Source of the DNA: Leptospira sp. WS60.C2
GTDB taxonomy: Bacteria > Spirochaetota > Leptospiria > Leptospirales > Leptospiraceae
Reading direction: 5' to 3'
DNA: 64,000 bases
Assembly (NCBI RefSeq): GCF_040833955.1
Contig: NZ_CP162133.1
Coordinates: forward strand, 806,001 to 870,000
In this document: in pieces, positions 10,379 through 18,315 of the stretch
Layout: every line of letters starts with the position of its first letter
How positions within the stretch are numbered: position 1 is the stretch's first letter
The notes under the pieces: generated by a model
Seen by the model: only the letters and a program-made list of their open reading frames with translations
Database searches by the model: none
What the model was told of the DNA's origin: nothing
Position numbers and translations under genes: made by a program

Positions 10379-12262
10379 GTGAAGATTTACCGAAAACTCT
10401 GGCCATATTTAGCAAAATACAAATACAGACTCAGCCTTGGAGTATTTCTGTCTATATTTGTTTCTATTTTTAACGGCGCTTCGCTCACATCTCTCATTCC
10501 CATCTTTGATTCTTTAGGTTCTGGTGAAAATTATAAGTTCCAAATCGCTTTAACCAAAAAAGACCAAACTCTTTTGAACGAGTACAAAAATCCAGACCGT
10601 CTGGAAGGTCTAACCTATTTCGAATGGCAATTTGCCAATTTAAAAGAGAAAACAAACGCAGAACTAGCAGAAAAAAAACCAGATGATCTTGTGTATCTTT
10701 TTTGTCTCATCATCTTACCCATTTATTTTTTGAAATTACTATGTCTTGCGGGAACTGTTTACTTTGTGAATTCAGCAGGACTACTCGCGGTAAAAGATCT
10801 CAGACAAGCTCTTTACCAAAAACTTCAAGTCCTTCCTCTCAATGAATTTTATCGGGAAAAAACGGGAGTGCTGATGAGTCGCGTTATCAATGATGTCGAC
10901 ATTGTTGGCAAAGTTGTTTCGAATGACTTAAAAGATGCTATCAACGACTTTTTTTATATTATCACTCACTTAATCATTTTACTTGTATTGAGTTGGAAAT
11001 TATTCTTTTTACTTTTCATTGTCATCCCACTCATTGTAGGCCCAGTGAGTAGCTTTGCTGATCGAATTCGTAGAACCACAAAAAACCAACAAGAACAACT
11101 TTCTGAATTAAACGGTGATTTACAGGAAGTGATATCAGGGATTCGAGTGATCCGTGCTTTTTCTATGGAAGAGAAAGAAGCAGAAAGATTCTTTAAAGTG
11201 AACCAAAATTTATCTGATAAAACTTTTAAAACTCACTTTTATCATCAGGTTGGACCCGCCTTAACAGAGTTATCTGGTTCAGTGGTGACAATGGTGTTTT
11301 TGGGGATCGGAGCTTACTTGTTGGAAGATGCAAGTTTTTCAAAAGGTATGTTTATTGCTTTTTTTCTTACTTTGATATTCATTATGCGACCACTCAAACA
11401 AATGAGTATTCTAGTGAATTTGATCCAGGCTTCTGTAATCGCAAGTGATCGAGTGTTCGAAATCCTCGGTAGAGAAGTGGATATCAAAGAGCCTATACAG
11501 CCTAAATTTTTAGGTGCGTTAAACAAAGCGATTGAATATCGGAATGTAACATACCTCTACCCAAATACTGATTTATATGCCCTTAAAAACATCAATCTTA
11601 CTTTGCCGAAAGGAGGAACCATTGCGATTGTTGGTTCTTCCGGAGCAGGGAAATCTACCTTAGTTGATTTATTACCAAGGTTAATTGATCCAACGGAAGG
11701 TGGAATTTATTGGGACGATGTAAATGCAAAAGATCTTAGCTTAGATAACTTAAGAAAGAGGATCGGTGTTGTTTCTCAGAATATCTTTTTATTCAATGGT
11801 TCGATTCGCGAGAACATTGCGTACGGAAAACCAGACGCAACGGAAGAAGAAATTCGCAGAGCGGCTGAAGATGCATTTGCATCTGAATTTATCGAATCGT
11901 TCGAAGATGGATATGACACGATCGTAGGGGAAAGGGGAGTGATGCTCTCTGGTGGTCAAAGACAAAGAATTTCCATTGCCCGCACCTTACTCGCTAATCC
12001 AGAAGTTCTCATTTTAGATGAAGCCACATCTGCCTTAGATACGGAATCTGAACGATTGATCCAACAAGCATTTGTTCGTTTGTATGAAAATAAAACAGTC
12101 ATCATCATTGCACATCGTTTATCGACTGTTAAAATTGCAGATACGATATATTATCTAGAAAATGGTGAAATCGTTGAGAGTGGAAGTCATACCGACCTTT
12201 TACAAAATCAAAACTCTAAATACAAACGATTGTATGATATGCAGTTTTCTGGTTCAAATTAA
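10379..12262 (+). CDS. ABC exporter, MsbA/lipid-export type half transporter
   Basis: This 627-residue fusion has an N-terminal six-helix exporter membrane domain and a C-terminal ATPase. The ATPase shows Walker A GSSGAGKST (419-427), signature LSGGQ (523-527), Walker B VLILDEATSALD and switch His in IAHRLST. It begins KIYRKLWPYLAKYKYRLSL, like MsbA. An unusually long, charged periplasmic stretch (about 48-105) lies between the first two membrane segments. MsbA flips lipid A-core across the inner membrane; I infer a lipid or LPS-related substrate, but multidrug export is possible. The start is GTG 10379, two bases from the start codon of the opposite-strand lipoprotein gene. Confidence 0.85.
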   Translation: MKIYRKLWPYLAKYKYRLSLGVFLSIFVSIFNGASLTSLIPIFDSLGSGENYKFQIALTKKDQTLLNEYKNPDRLEGLTYFEWQFANLKEKTNAELAEKKPDDLVYLFCLIILPIYFLKLLCLAGTVYFVNSAGLLAVKDLRQALYQKLQVLPLNEFYREKTGVLMSRVINDVDIVGKVVSNDLKDAINDFFYIITHLIILLVLSWKLFFLLFIVIPLIVGPVSSFADRIRRTTKNQQEQLSELNGDLQEVISGIRVIRAFSMEEKEAERFFKVNQNLSDKTFKTHFYHQVGPALTELSGSVVTMVFLGIGAYLLEDASFSKGMFIAFFLTLIFIMRPLKQMSILVNLIQASVIASDRVFEILGREVDIKEPIQPKFLGALNKAIEYRNVTYLYPNTDLYALKNINLTLPKGGTIAIVGSSGAGKSTLVDLLPRLIDPTEGGIYWDDVNAKDLSLDNLRKRIGVVSQNIFLFNGSIRENIAYGKPDATEEEIRRAAEDAFASEFIESFEDGYDTIVGERGVMLSGGQRQRISIARTLLANPEVLILDEATSALDTESERLIQQAFVRLYENKTVIIIAHRLSTVKIADTIYYLENGEIVESGSHTDLLQNQNSKYKRLYDMQFSGSN

Positions 12263-12268
12263 AATTAC

Positions 12269-12679
12269 CTAAGCTAAACGACTTGTTCCACAATTGGGAC
12301 AAAATTTTGCATTCGGAACAGCAACGAATGATCCACAATTTCCACAAGTCCAGTTTGGATTGATTTTAGGGATTTCTGTTACAACGGTGTTCTTTCGTTT
12401 TTCGATTAACAGGGTCTCAACTTTTTCTAATTCTTCAATATAAGGAATGGATTGGCTTTGGAATTCTTCTTCTGATAATTTTCCAGAATCATAATCAGAT
12501 CGAATATCCTTTAGTGAATCGAGTAAGTTGCTTTTTTTCTCTAAAATTGCTTTAAGGTGAGCTTCGGTTTCCCGTCCAAAAGGAGACTCATCGACTTGGA
12601 ATCGATAATAAAATAGTAAAAAAGGAGCAATCAGAATGATTCCAAATAAAGCAGAATAGAAATATAAGAGAAAATCCAT
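12269..12679 (-). CDS. Membrane-anchored zinc-ribbon protein
   Basis: A 136-residue protein with one N-terminal membrane segment (about 5-26), a helical charged middle (about 35-95) and a C-terminal zinc ribbon, WTCGNCGSF followed by KFCPNCGTS, giving two CxxC pairs. The layout resembles small zinc-ribbon membrane proteins of unknown role. It converges with the ABC exporter, six bases apart, and diverges from the CoA-transferase gene. I cannot assign a function. Confidence 0.7.
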   Translation of the reverse strand: MDFLLYFYSALFGIILIAPFLLFYYRFQVDESPFGRETEAHLKAILEKKSNLLDSLKDIRSDYDSGKLSEEEFQSQSIPYIEELEKVETLLIEKRKNTVVTEIPKINPNWTCGNCGSFVAVPNAKFCPNCGTSRLA

Positions 12680-12750
12680 ACGTTCAGAATTTGGACTTTT
12701 TATTTTTAGGCAATCTCTTTATCTTTGGTCTTAGAAGAGATTTTACATTT

Positions 12751-14253
12751 ATGACAGTCACCAACTCATTAATTGAAGAAAAATTAAAAACCGCTGAAGA
12801 AATTGCCCAATTATTACCAAATCATGTGACTTTGGGTTGTTCTGGTTTTACTCCTGCTGGATATCCCAAACTCATTCCCGTTGCGTTTGCTAAGCGTATT
12901 GAAGAAGAAAAAAAGACTGGCAAAGCGTTTTCCATCAACTTATATGCAGGTGCTTCTACAGGAGAGGAGTTAGACGGTGCTCTTGCGAAAACTGGTGCTC
13001 TCAAACTACGTATCCCATATCAATCTAATTCCCATTTACGAAATTTAATCAACCAGGGGGAAACGGATTTTATCGACATGCATCTTTCCCATGTGGTGAA
13101 ATACATTGAGCATGGTATTTTACCAAAGATTGATGTCGCAATTGTAGAAGCGATAGACGTAACTATGGATGGAAAGATTTATTTATCTACTTCCTCCGGA
13201 ATGAGTGCTACCTATTTAAAAAATGCAGATACCATCTATATCGAGTTAACTGACACTCACCCTCTTGAATTAAAGTCGTATCATGATATTTATCTACCAA
13301 GCCATCATTCGAAAGGAAATCCAATTCCAATCATCAATCCTGGTGATCGAGTGGGTGAACCATATGTACAAGTTCCACCTGAAAAGATCAAAGGGATTGT
13401 GCGCTCTAGCAAACCAGATGCAGCGACAGTTTTCAAAACACCAGATGCGGATTGTCAAAACATTGCAGCACACGTATTGGAGTTCATCCAACATGAGATC
13501 AAGATGGGAAGGATTCCAAAAGAATATCTACCATTTCAAAATGGTGTTGGAAACATTGCCAATGCAGTTCTTGCAAGTATGGCAAAGGATCCTAAGTTTC
13601 ATGCGATTCAGATGTATACAGAGGTGGTTCAAGATTCAGTTTTTGATTTGATTGATGCGGGAAAATTAGAAATTGCTTCAACATCTGCACTTACCTTTTC
13701 AGAGGCTGGATTAAAACGATTTCATGAAAATATTTCTGCATGGAAATCTAAGTTTGTGATTCGTCCGCAAGAAATTTCCAATCATCCTGAGGTTATTCGT
13801 CGTATGGGTCTTATCGCTATGAACACAGCGATCGAAATTGATATTTATGGAAATGTGAATTCGACTCATGTGATGGGAACATCTATGATGAATGGAATTG
13901 GTGGATCTGGTGATTTTACAAGAAATTCGCATCTTAGTATTTTTATGACACCTTCGCTGGCAAAAGATGGAAATATTTCTGCTATTGTGCCGATGGTTTC
14001 TCATACAGACCATAATGAACATTCGACGATGATTTTTGTAACAGAAAATGGACTCGCAGATTTACGTGGATGTCCTCCGAAAAAACGAGCGGAGTTGATT
14101 ATCGAAAAATGTGCTCATCCGATGTATCGAGATAAGTTAAGGGCCTATTATGAAAATGCACTCAAAGTTTCAAAAGGAAAACACACTCCACATGATTTAG
14201 AGAATGCTTTATCTTGGCATGTGCAATTCTTGAAAACTGGATCGATGAAGTGA
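12751..14253 (+). CDS. Acetyl-CoA hydrolase / acyl-CoA:acetate CoA-transferase
   Basis: Class I CoA-transferase of the Ach1/Cat1 family. It moves CoA between acyl-CoA and a carboxylate such as acetate through a glutamyl-CoA thioester. The sequence has the N-terminal GCSGFTPAGYPKLIP, the expected catalytic Glu in MYTEVVQDS and the glycine-rich GIGGSGDFTRNSHLS, with full length (500 residues). ATG 12751 is the first good start; an upstream TTG would add 20 hydrophobic residues without a ribosome-binding site. The last codon overlaps the GTG of the next flavoprotein gene, so the two are probably coupled. The natural substrate (acetate, succinate, propionate or 4-hydroxybutyrate) cannot be told from sequence. 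Confidence 0.88.
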   Translation: MTVTNSLIEEKLKTAEEIAQLLPNHVTLGCSGFTPAGYPKLIPVAFAKRIEEEKKTGKAFSINLYAGASTGEELDGALAKTGALKLRIPYQSNSHLRNLINQGETDFIDMHLSHVVKYIEHGILPKIDVAIVEAIDVTMDGKIYLSTSSGMSATYLKNADTIYIELTDTHPLELKSYHDIYLPSHHSKGNPIPIINPGDRVGEPYVQVPPEKIKGIVRSSKPDAATVFKTPDADCQNIAAHVLEFIQHEIKMGRIPKEYLPFQNGVGNIANAVLASMAKDPKFHAIQMYTEVVQDSVFDLIDAGKLEIASTSALTFSEAGLKRFHENISAWKSKFVIRPQEISNHPEVIRRMGLIAMNTAIEIDIYGNVNSTHVMGTSMMNGIGGSGDFTRNSHLSIFMTPSLAKDGNISAIVPMVSHTDHNEHSTMIFVTENGLADLRGCPPKKRAELIIEKCAHPMYRDKLRAYYENALKVSKGKHTPHDLENALSWHVQFLKTGSMK

Positions 14254-15503
14254 TAGGTATTGTAGGTTCTGGAATTACTGGTTTAACAGCCGCATGGGCT
14301 CTGGGAAAATTTCAGGATGTTTCACTATTTGAAAAACATTCTGATGTTGGAATGGCTGCATTTGGTGCCACTCAGATCATTCACGGGAATGAAGTGGAAT
14401 TTGACATTCCATTTCGTACCATCAAAAGAGATTATTATCCTACGTTATTTCAAGTTTATGATAAGGCAGGTATCCAAACAAAAGTTGTGGATTATTCCTT
14501 TCGTGTGGATTCTAATAGTGAACCTATTTTTGGTTTTTTTTCCAAAAAGATTTTGGGCTTTCACTTTGGGCTTCCTAAATTGGAAGTCCTCTTGTCCAAA
14601 AAAGGTCGAGTTATATTCTCGGATTTACTCAAGTTTTATGCAAATTCTAAGACAGATTGGCAAAAAGAAAATCCTGATATCACCATTTTAGATTTTTTGA
14701 AGAAGTATCGGTATTCAAATGAGTTTATCTACGAGTTTTTATTGCCAACGTTTGCCTTGGTAAACACTTGTAAGACGGAAACTGTAGCTCTGTATCCAGC
14801 GGAAACTATTATTGGTTATCACTCCAGAGGTTATTCATATACTCCTCAAGAAACTGCAAAATTTGGTACTAGAGATATTGTCAATCGTCTGACTCAAGGG
14901 CTAACAGACATTCGGCTAAACGCAGGGATCTTTGGTATTTACAAAAAAGGAAACAAAACGATCATTCAATTTGAATCGGAAGAAAAAGAGTATGAACATG
15001 TAGTTGTTTCCACACAAGCTAATCAGGCAAAAAACCTGCTTGGAAAAGGATTTGAAGAGGAAATCGAAATCCTAAATGAATTTCGTTATGAACCGAGTGA
15101 TGTTGTTTTACACACTGATCCAAGTTATTTTACAAATCCGAATGTTTCTCTTGTATTTAATATTCGGAATGGTTATGACAAACCAGAAGTCACTTTAGAT
15201 TTAGCTAGGATCATACCTGAGTTGAAAGGTAAAAAAGTGTTTCAAACATGGAATCCTCATAAACTTCCTACGGATGATCAGATACTAAAATTGGCAAAAT
15301 TTGAAAGGCCTGTGATGGATGACCGAACCGCCAAAGCCATTCAGAAGATTTCGAATCTGCATTCTAAACCAGATTGTAAACTTTGGTTATGCGGTTCCTA
15401 TTCTTTGTATGGAATTCCTCTCTTAGAAGCAGGGGCAAAATCTGCCTTACAAGTTGTCTCTAAGATTGTCAAAAAACCAGTCGAAGAGATTATCAAAGCT
15501 TAG
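14250..15503 (+). CDS. FAD-dependent amino-oxidase-like protein
   Basis: The N-terminus IGIVGSGITGLTAAWAL is a dinucleotide-binding GxGxxG motif, followed by an acidic beta-2 end (LFEKHSDVG). The C-terminal LCGSYSLYGIPLLEAGAKSA is the second FAD contact seen in amine oxidase/protoporphyrinogen oxidase/desaturase-like enzymes. About 418 residues. The start is GTG 14250, overlapping the CoA-transferase stop as GTGA. Together with the SAM methyltransferase that converges on it by 11 bases, the setting vaguely recalls flavoprotein/methyltransferase pairs that modify fatty acids, but this is weak inference. The actual substrate is unknown. Confidence 0.78.
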   Translation: MIGIVGSGITGLTAAWALGKFQDVSLFEKHSDVGMAAFGATQIIHGNEVEFDIPFRTIKRDYYPTLFQVYDKAGIQTKVVDYSFRVDSNSEPIFGFFSKKILGFHFGLPKLEVLLSKKGRVIFSDLLKFYANSKTDWQKENPDITILDFLKKYRYSNEFIYEFLLPTFALVNTCKTETVALYPAETIIGYHSRGYSYTPQETAKFGTRDIVNRLTQGLTDIRLNAGIFGIYKKGNKTIIQFESEEKEYEHVVVSTQANQAKNLLGKGFEEEIEILNEFRYEPSDVVLHTDPSYFTNPNVSLVFNIRNGYDKPEVTLDLARIIPELKGKKVFQTWNPHKLPTDDQILKLAKFERPVMDDRTAKAIQKISNLHSKPDCKLWLCGSYSLYGIPLLEAGAKSALQVVSKIVKKPVEEIIKA

Positions 15504-16260
15504 ATACTTTTTTTACAACATAATAATGGTAACTCAATTGGAAGCTATTGGTAAGTTTATCTAGAATAGAACCAAAGATACGAAGTGATAGCTTTAGATA
15601 CTGAGAATATTGGATAAAACCTTTAATGACTGGTGTTGTCCAGTCTAACTCATGTTCAATTAAGAATCCCATCTGTTGTAGTTGTAATTTGGTTTTGTCA
15701 ACAGTGCTAATTTGGTTTGGTGGCATGTAGAATAATTTTAAAATGAATGGAAAAGTATGTTTGGTATCCTTTTCATAATGGAACATGTTAAAAACTAACT
15801 TCCCTTCTGGTTTTAACACACGATATGCTTCTTTATAAAAATCAACGAGAGGATCAAAATGATAGGCGCAATCAACTGCAAAGACATAGTCATAGAAATT
15901 TGACGGAAGTGTTTTGATCTGCTCCCATCCTCCTTCTAAAAAAGGTTTCACTTTTACATCATTCTCGTTCCATAAATGTTTGGCGAAGTTGGATTGTTCT
16001 CCAGGCAAATTAATGGCTGATAGTAATTTGGGAGCGAAATGTTGTTTCCAATAGACTAAACCACCGCCAAGCCCCGAGCCAACTTCTAAAATGGATGCCT
16101 CTTTCGTGAGGTGGCAATGTCTCACAAATTCCGTTAAAAATTGAACTCCGGCATCTTTGTAATTAGAAACCTCACTCCAGTATCCAAAATTGGAAACAAA
16201 ATAGGGGGAGGCTTGAGGGAGATCGTTTACGGGAGATTTGGAAAAAGGAAAGGGTGTCAT
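15493..16260 (-). CDS. SAM-dependent class I methyltransferase
   Basis: This 255-residue protein has SAM-binding motif I ILEVGSGLGGGLVYW, a motif II/III region (YDYVFAVDCAYHF) and the post-motif LKPEGKLVFNMFHYEKD. The fold is that of small-molecule or lipid methyltransferases (Methyltransf_11/25 type). Its start codon is 45 bases from that of the CsoR-family regulator on the other strand, so the operator there could also affect it. Substrate unknown. Confidence 0.8.
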   Translation of the reverse strand: MTPFPFSKSPVNDLPQASPYFVSNFGYWSEVSNYKDAGVQFLTEFVRHCHLTKEASILEVGSGLGGGLVYWKQHFAPKLLSAINLPGEQSNFAKHLWNENDVKVKPFLEGGWEQIKTLPSNFYDYVFAVDCAYHFDPLVDFYKEAYRVLKPEGKLVFNMFHYEKDTKHTFPFILKLFYMPPNQISTVDKTKLQLQQMGFLIEHELDWTTPVIKGFIQYSQYLKLSLRIFGSILDKLTNSFQLSYHYYVVKKVSKL

Positions 16261-16273
16261 TTTTTTTACTTGC

Positions 16274-16301
16274 TTGTTTTGTATACCCTGCTGGGTATAT
16301 A
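16274..16301 (+). promoter_or_regulatory. Promoter with CsoR/CstR-type operator in the spacer (site 1)
   Basis: A TTGTTT -35 (16274-16279), a 16-base spacer and a TATATA -10 (16296-16301) enclose the dyad TACCC-TGCT-GGGTA (16284-16297). A repressor bound there would cover the promoter, as expected for autoregulation of the gene starting at 16305. The same arrangement recurs upstream of the DUF2892 gene. The -10 ends only three bases before the ATG, so the mRNA may be nearly leaderless. Confidence 0.6.
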
Positions 16302-16304
16302 GGA

Positions 16305-16571
16305 ATGAGCCTTTCCGAAAATCAAACCAAACTCATCCACCGCATCAATCGTATCCAAGGGCAGCTGGAAGCGATTAAAAATACCATTGTTACGGAAGAA
16401 CAGGACTGCGAAAAAGCAATCCTACTTCTCAAAGCTGCCCACCAAGCGATGAAAAAGTTTGGAGAGGCATACATTCATGAGTATATGGATACCTGTTTCA
16501 AAGAAAAAAAGTCCACACAAAACATCGAAGCGGATGTAAAAAAAGCAATTTCCGCCGCCTTTTCTCTTTAA
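16305..16571 (+). CDS. CsoR/FrmR-family (DUF156) transcriptional repressor, CstR-like
   Basis: An 88-residue all-helical regulator beginning LIHRINRIQGQLEAIKN, the DUF156 signature. The sensing cysteines are Cys35 and Cys64, 29 apart as in CsoR (36/65) and CstR (31/60). The position that is His in copper-sensing CsoR, four residues before the second Cys, is Tyr60 here. This argues against Cu(I) sensing and for a dithiol sensor of persulfide or sulfane sulfur, as in CstR. ATG 16305 is preferred over the upstream GTG 16254, because the latter would translate the operator and the promoter. Downstream genes fit a regulated transport/sulfur module. Confidence 0.82.
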   Translation: MSLSENQTKLIHRINRIQGQLEAIKNTIVTEEQDCEKAILLLKAAHQAMKKFGEAYIHEYMDTCFKEKKSTQNIEADVKKAISAAFSL

Positions 16572-16611
16572 ACCTTACCTTCCCCCTCTGTAAAAAATTT
16601 CGATAAAACAC

Positions 16612-16668
16612 TTGCCATATATACCCACAGGGGTATATATGGATCAAAGCAATATACTATAGGGGGTA
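16612..16668 (+). promoter_or_regulatory. Promoter with two CstR-type operators (sites 2 and 3)
   Basis: TTGCCA (16612-16617), a 16-base spacer and TATATA (16634-16639) enclose the dyad TACCC-ACAG-GGGTA (16622-16635). A third, imperfect dyad TACTA-TAGG-GGGTA (16655-16668) covers the AGGGGG ribosome-binding site at 16661-16666. Geometry of the first dyad relative to -35 and -10 is the same as at site 1. This should repress the DUF2892-tolC-RND genes at transcription, with site 3 possibly acting as a roadblock. Confidence 0.65.
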
Positions 16669-16673
16669 TGGTA

Positions 16674-16898
16674 ATGTTCTTGGCTTCAACAAAAACATGG
16701 TATTTAGAGCGATTGGTATTTCTGATTGCAGGAGTGTTTAGCTTAGTAGGTGTCACTCTGGGAACTTACGTTTCATCATGGTGGTTTCTTCTGAACTTAC
16801 TTGTTGGGATTAACCTGGTCGTTTTTTCTACAATCGGGTTTTGTCCAATGGCAATTCTTTTGAACAAACTTGGTGTAGAACCAAAGGTAAAGGACTAA
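16674..16898 (+). CDS. Small DUF2892 (YgaP-like) inner-membrane protein
   Basis: A 74-residue protein with two membrane helices. It has the family pattern ERLVFLIAGVFSLVG near the N-terminus, then a Cys-containing GFCPMAILLNKLG at the C-terminus. DUF2892 domains often occur fused or adjacent to rhodaneses and in operons run by CsoR/CstR-type regulators; that is known context, not proof. ATG 16674 sits seven bases after AGGGGG and is preferred over ATG 16668. It is followed four bases later by tolC. Confidence 0.8.
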   Translation: MFLASTKTWYLERLVFLIAGVFSLVGVTLGTYVSSWWFLLNLLVGINLVVFSTIGFCPMAILLNKLGVEPKVKD

Positions 16899-16902
16899 TC
16901 CA

Positions 16903-18315
16903 ATGAAACATTTCATTAGCTTTCTGCTTCTCTTCGCTCCGATTTATCTTTCTGCTGAAGGAGTCGGTTTTGACGATCTTTGGAAACGTATCGAAGAAAA
17001 TTCATCAGCAAGAAAATCCAAGTATTTGGAGTGGAAGGCTGGTGAAATTGCAAAAGATCGATCCGACAAACACTGGTTACCAAGAGTGTATGCGGATCTT
17101 CGTACGTTTCAAACTAACGATCCCACTCTGAACTTTATGGGAAAACTAAGCCAGAGAAGTGCCACTGATGCCGATTTTTCAACTGCATCCACACGTGTGA
17201 GACCTGGAAACTTTTTAGATTCAAATAACCAACCTTATACAACGTTGAATTCTGATACAATGAATTTGTTTGCGAAGGATACACTAAACTATCCTGGAAG
17301 TAATCAATATTCAAGAGGAACTCTTGGATTGGATTTACCATTGTATGAAGGTGGTTCAGGAAAAACCTTTGCTGCAATGAATGAAAAAAGAACTGCTGGT
17401 TTAAAATTTGAATGGTTAGCCATTCAAGACCGAGAGTTTGCACAAGCAGGTTTTTATTATAGAGCCATACAGAGTTTAAATGATTATAAAAAGAGACTCG
17501 ATCAAATCAAAAAAATTGAAAGTCGATTCCAATCAAGTTATTCGTTGGGAAACAAAGGGAATCCGGTTGGATATGCTGGATACTTAGCATTAAAATCGAT
17601 TAAAAATCAAATTTCAATTTTAGAAAAACAATCTGATTTGCAAATCAATGACTACAAAGAAACACTTTATGTTTTATCTGATCTTCCATCTACAAACTTA
17701 GAGATAGTTGAGTCAGATCTAAATACATTCTTAGATACATACTTCAAAAGACCAATCGGATATGAGCGATCCAATGGAATGAATGCTCAGATTAAGTATG
17801 CAGAAGGGGAAAAACTCAAAGCAGAAATGGAAATGGCAAAATTTTTACCTAAGATTGGTGCCTATTCGGAAGCTTATGGTTATCAAGGTAGCAGAAACAT
17901 CGCAAATGCCTACCAAGCTGGTGTGTATTTACAGATGAATCTATACAATCCCAAAGACATGGGTGCTGTTGAGGAATCTAAACTAAATGCAGAAGCTGCT
18001 CTTAAAAAAATAGAAGAGAAAACCAAAGAAGAAGAAACCCACGTTAAACAACTGATCCAAAAAGAGATCGCGCTTAAGGAAAGTTTAGAACTCATTCGAG
18101 AAACCGTGAAATACCAAGAAGAACAAGTGCAAAACATGCAAAGGTTATTTCAAAGTGGTGCAATTAACGCGATTCAGTTCGCTGAGACTCTGAATAAATC
18201 TTTAGAGTTATCTCGTGTGTATATGGAAACTGAAATTGCAGTTTTACAAGTGAGAACAGAAGCATCGATATTTTCAAAAAAGGAAGAAACAAATGAATCC
18301 ATTGGAAGAAATTAG
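16903..18315 (+). CDS. TolC-family outer-membrane efflux channel
   Basis: 470 residues with a signal peptide ending about residue 18 (FAPIYLSAEG). Two long helical coiled-coil regions are visible (about 170-260 and 350-450), and the product begins the usual periplasmic pattern with DDLWKRIEENSSARKSK. TolC-type proteins form trimeric channels for tripartite efflux pumps. The gene overlaps the RND permease by 23 bases, so the pair is translationally coupled. No membrane-fusion (adaptor) gene lies before, between or after the two. The short spacing to the DUF2892 gene places it under the operator-bearing promoter upstream. Confidence 0.85.
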   Translation: MKHFISFLLLFAPIYLSAEGVGFDDLWKRIEENSSARKSKYLEWKAGEIAKDRSDKHWLPRVYADLRTFQTNDPTLNFMGKLSQRSATDADFSTASTRVRPGNFLDSNNQPYTTLNSDTMNLFAKDTLNYPGSNQYSRGTLGLDLPLYEGGSGKTFAAMNEKRTAGLKFEWLAIQDREFAQAGFYYRAIQSLNDYKKRLDQIKKIESRFQSSYSLGNKGNPVGYAGYLALKSIKNQISILEKQSDLQINDYKETLYVLSDLPSTNLEIVESDLNTFLDTYFKRPIGYERSNGMNAQIKYAEGEKLKAEMEMAKFLPKIGAYSEAYGYQGSRNIANAYQAGVYLQMNLYNPKDMGAVEESKLNAEAALKKIEEKTKEEETHVKQLIQKEIALKESLELIRETVKYQEEQVQNMQRLFQSGAINAIQFAETLNKSLELSRVYMETEIAVLQVRTEASIFSKKEETNESIGRN

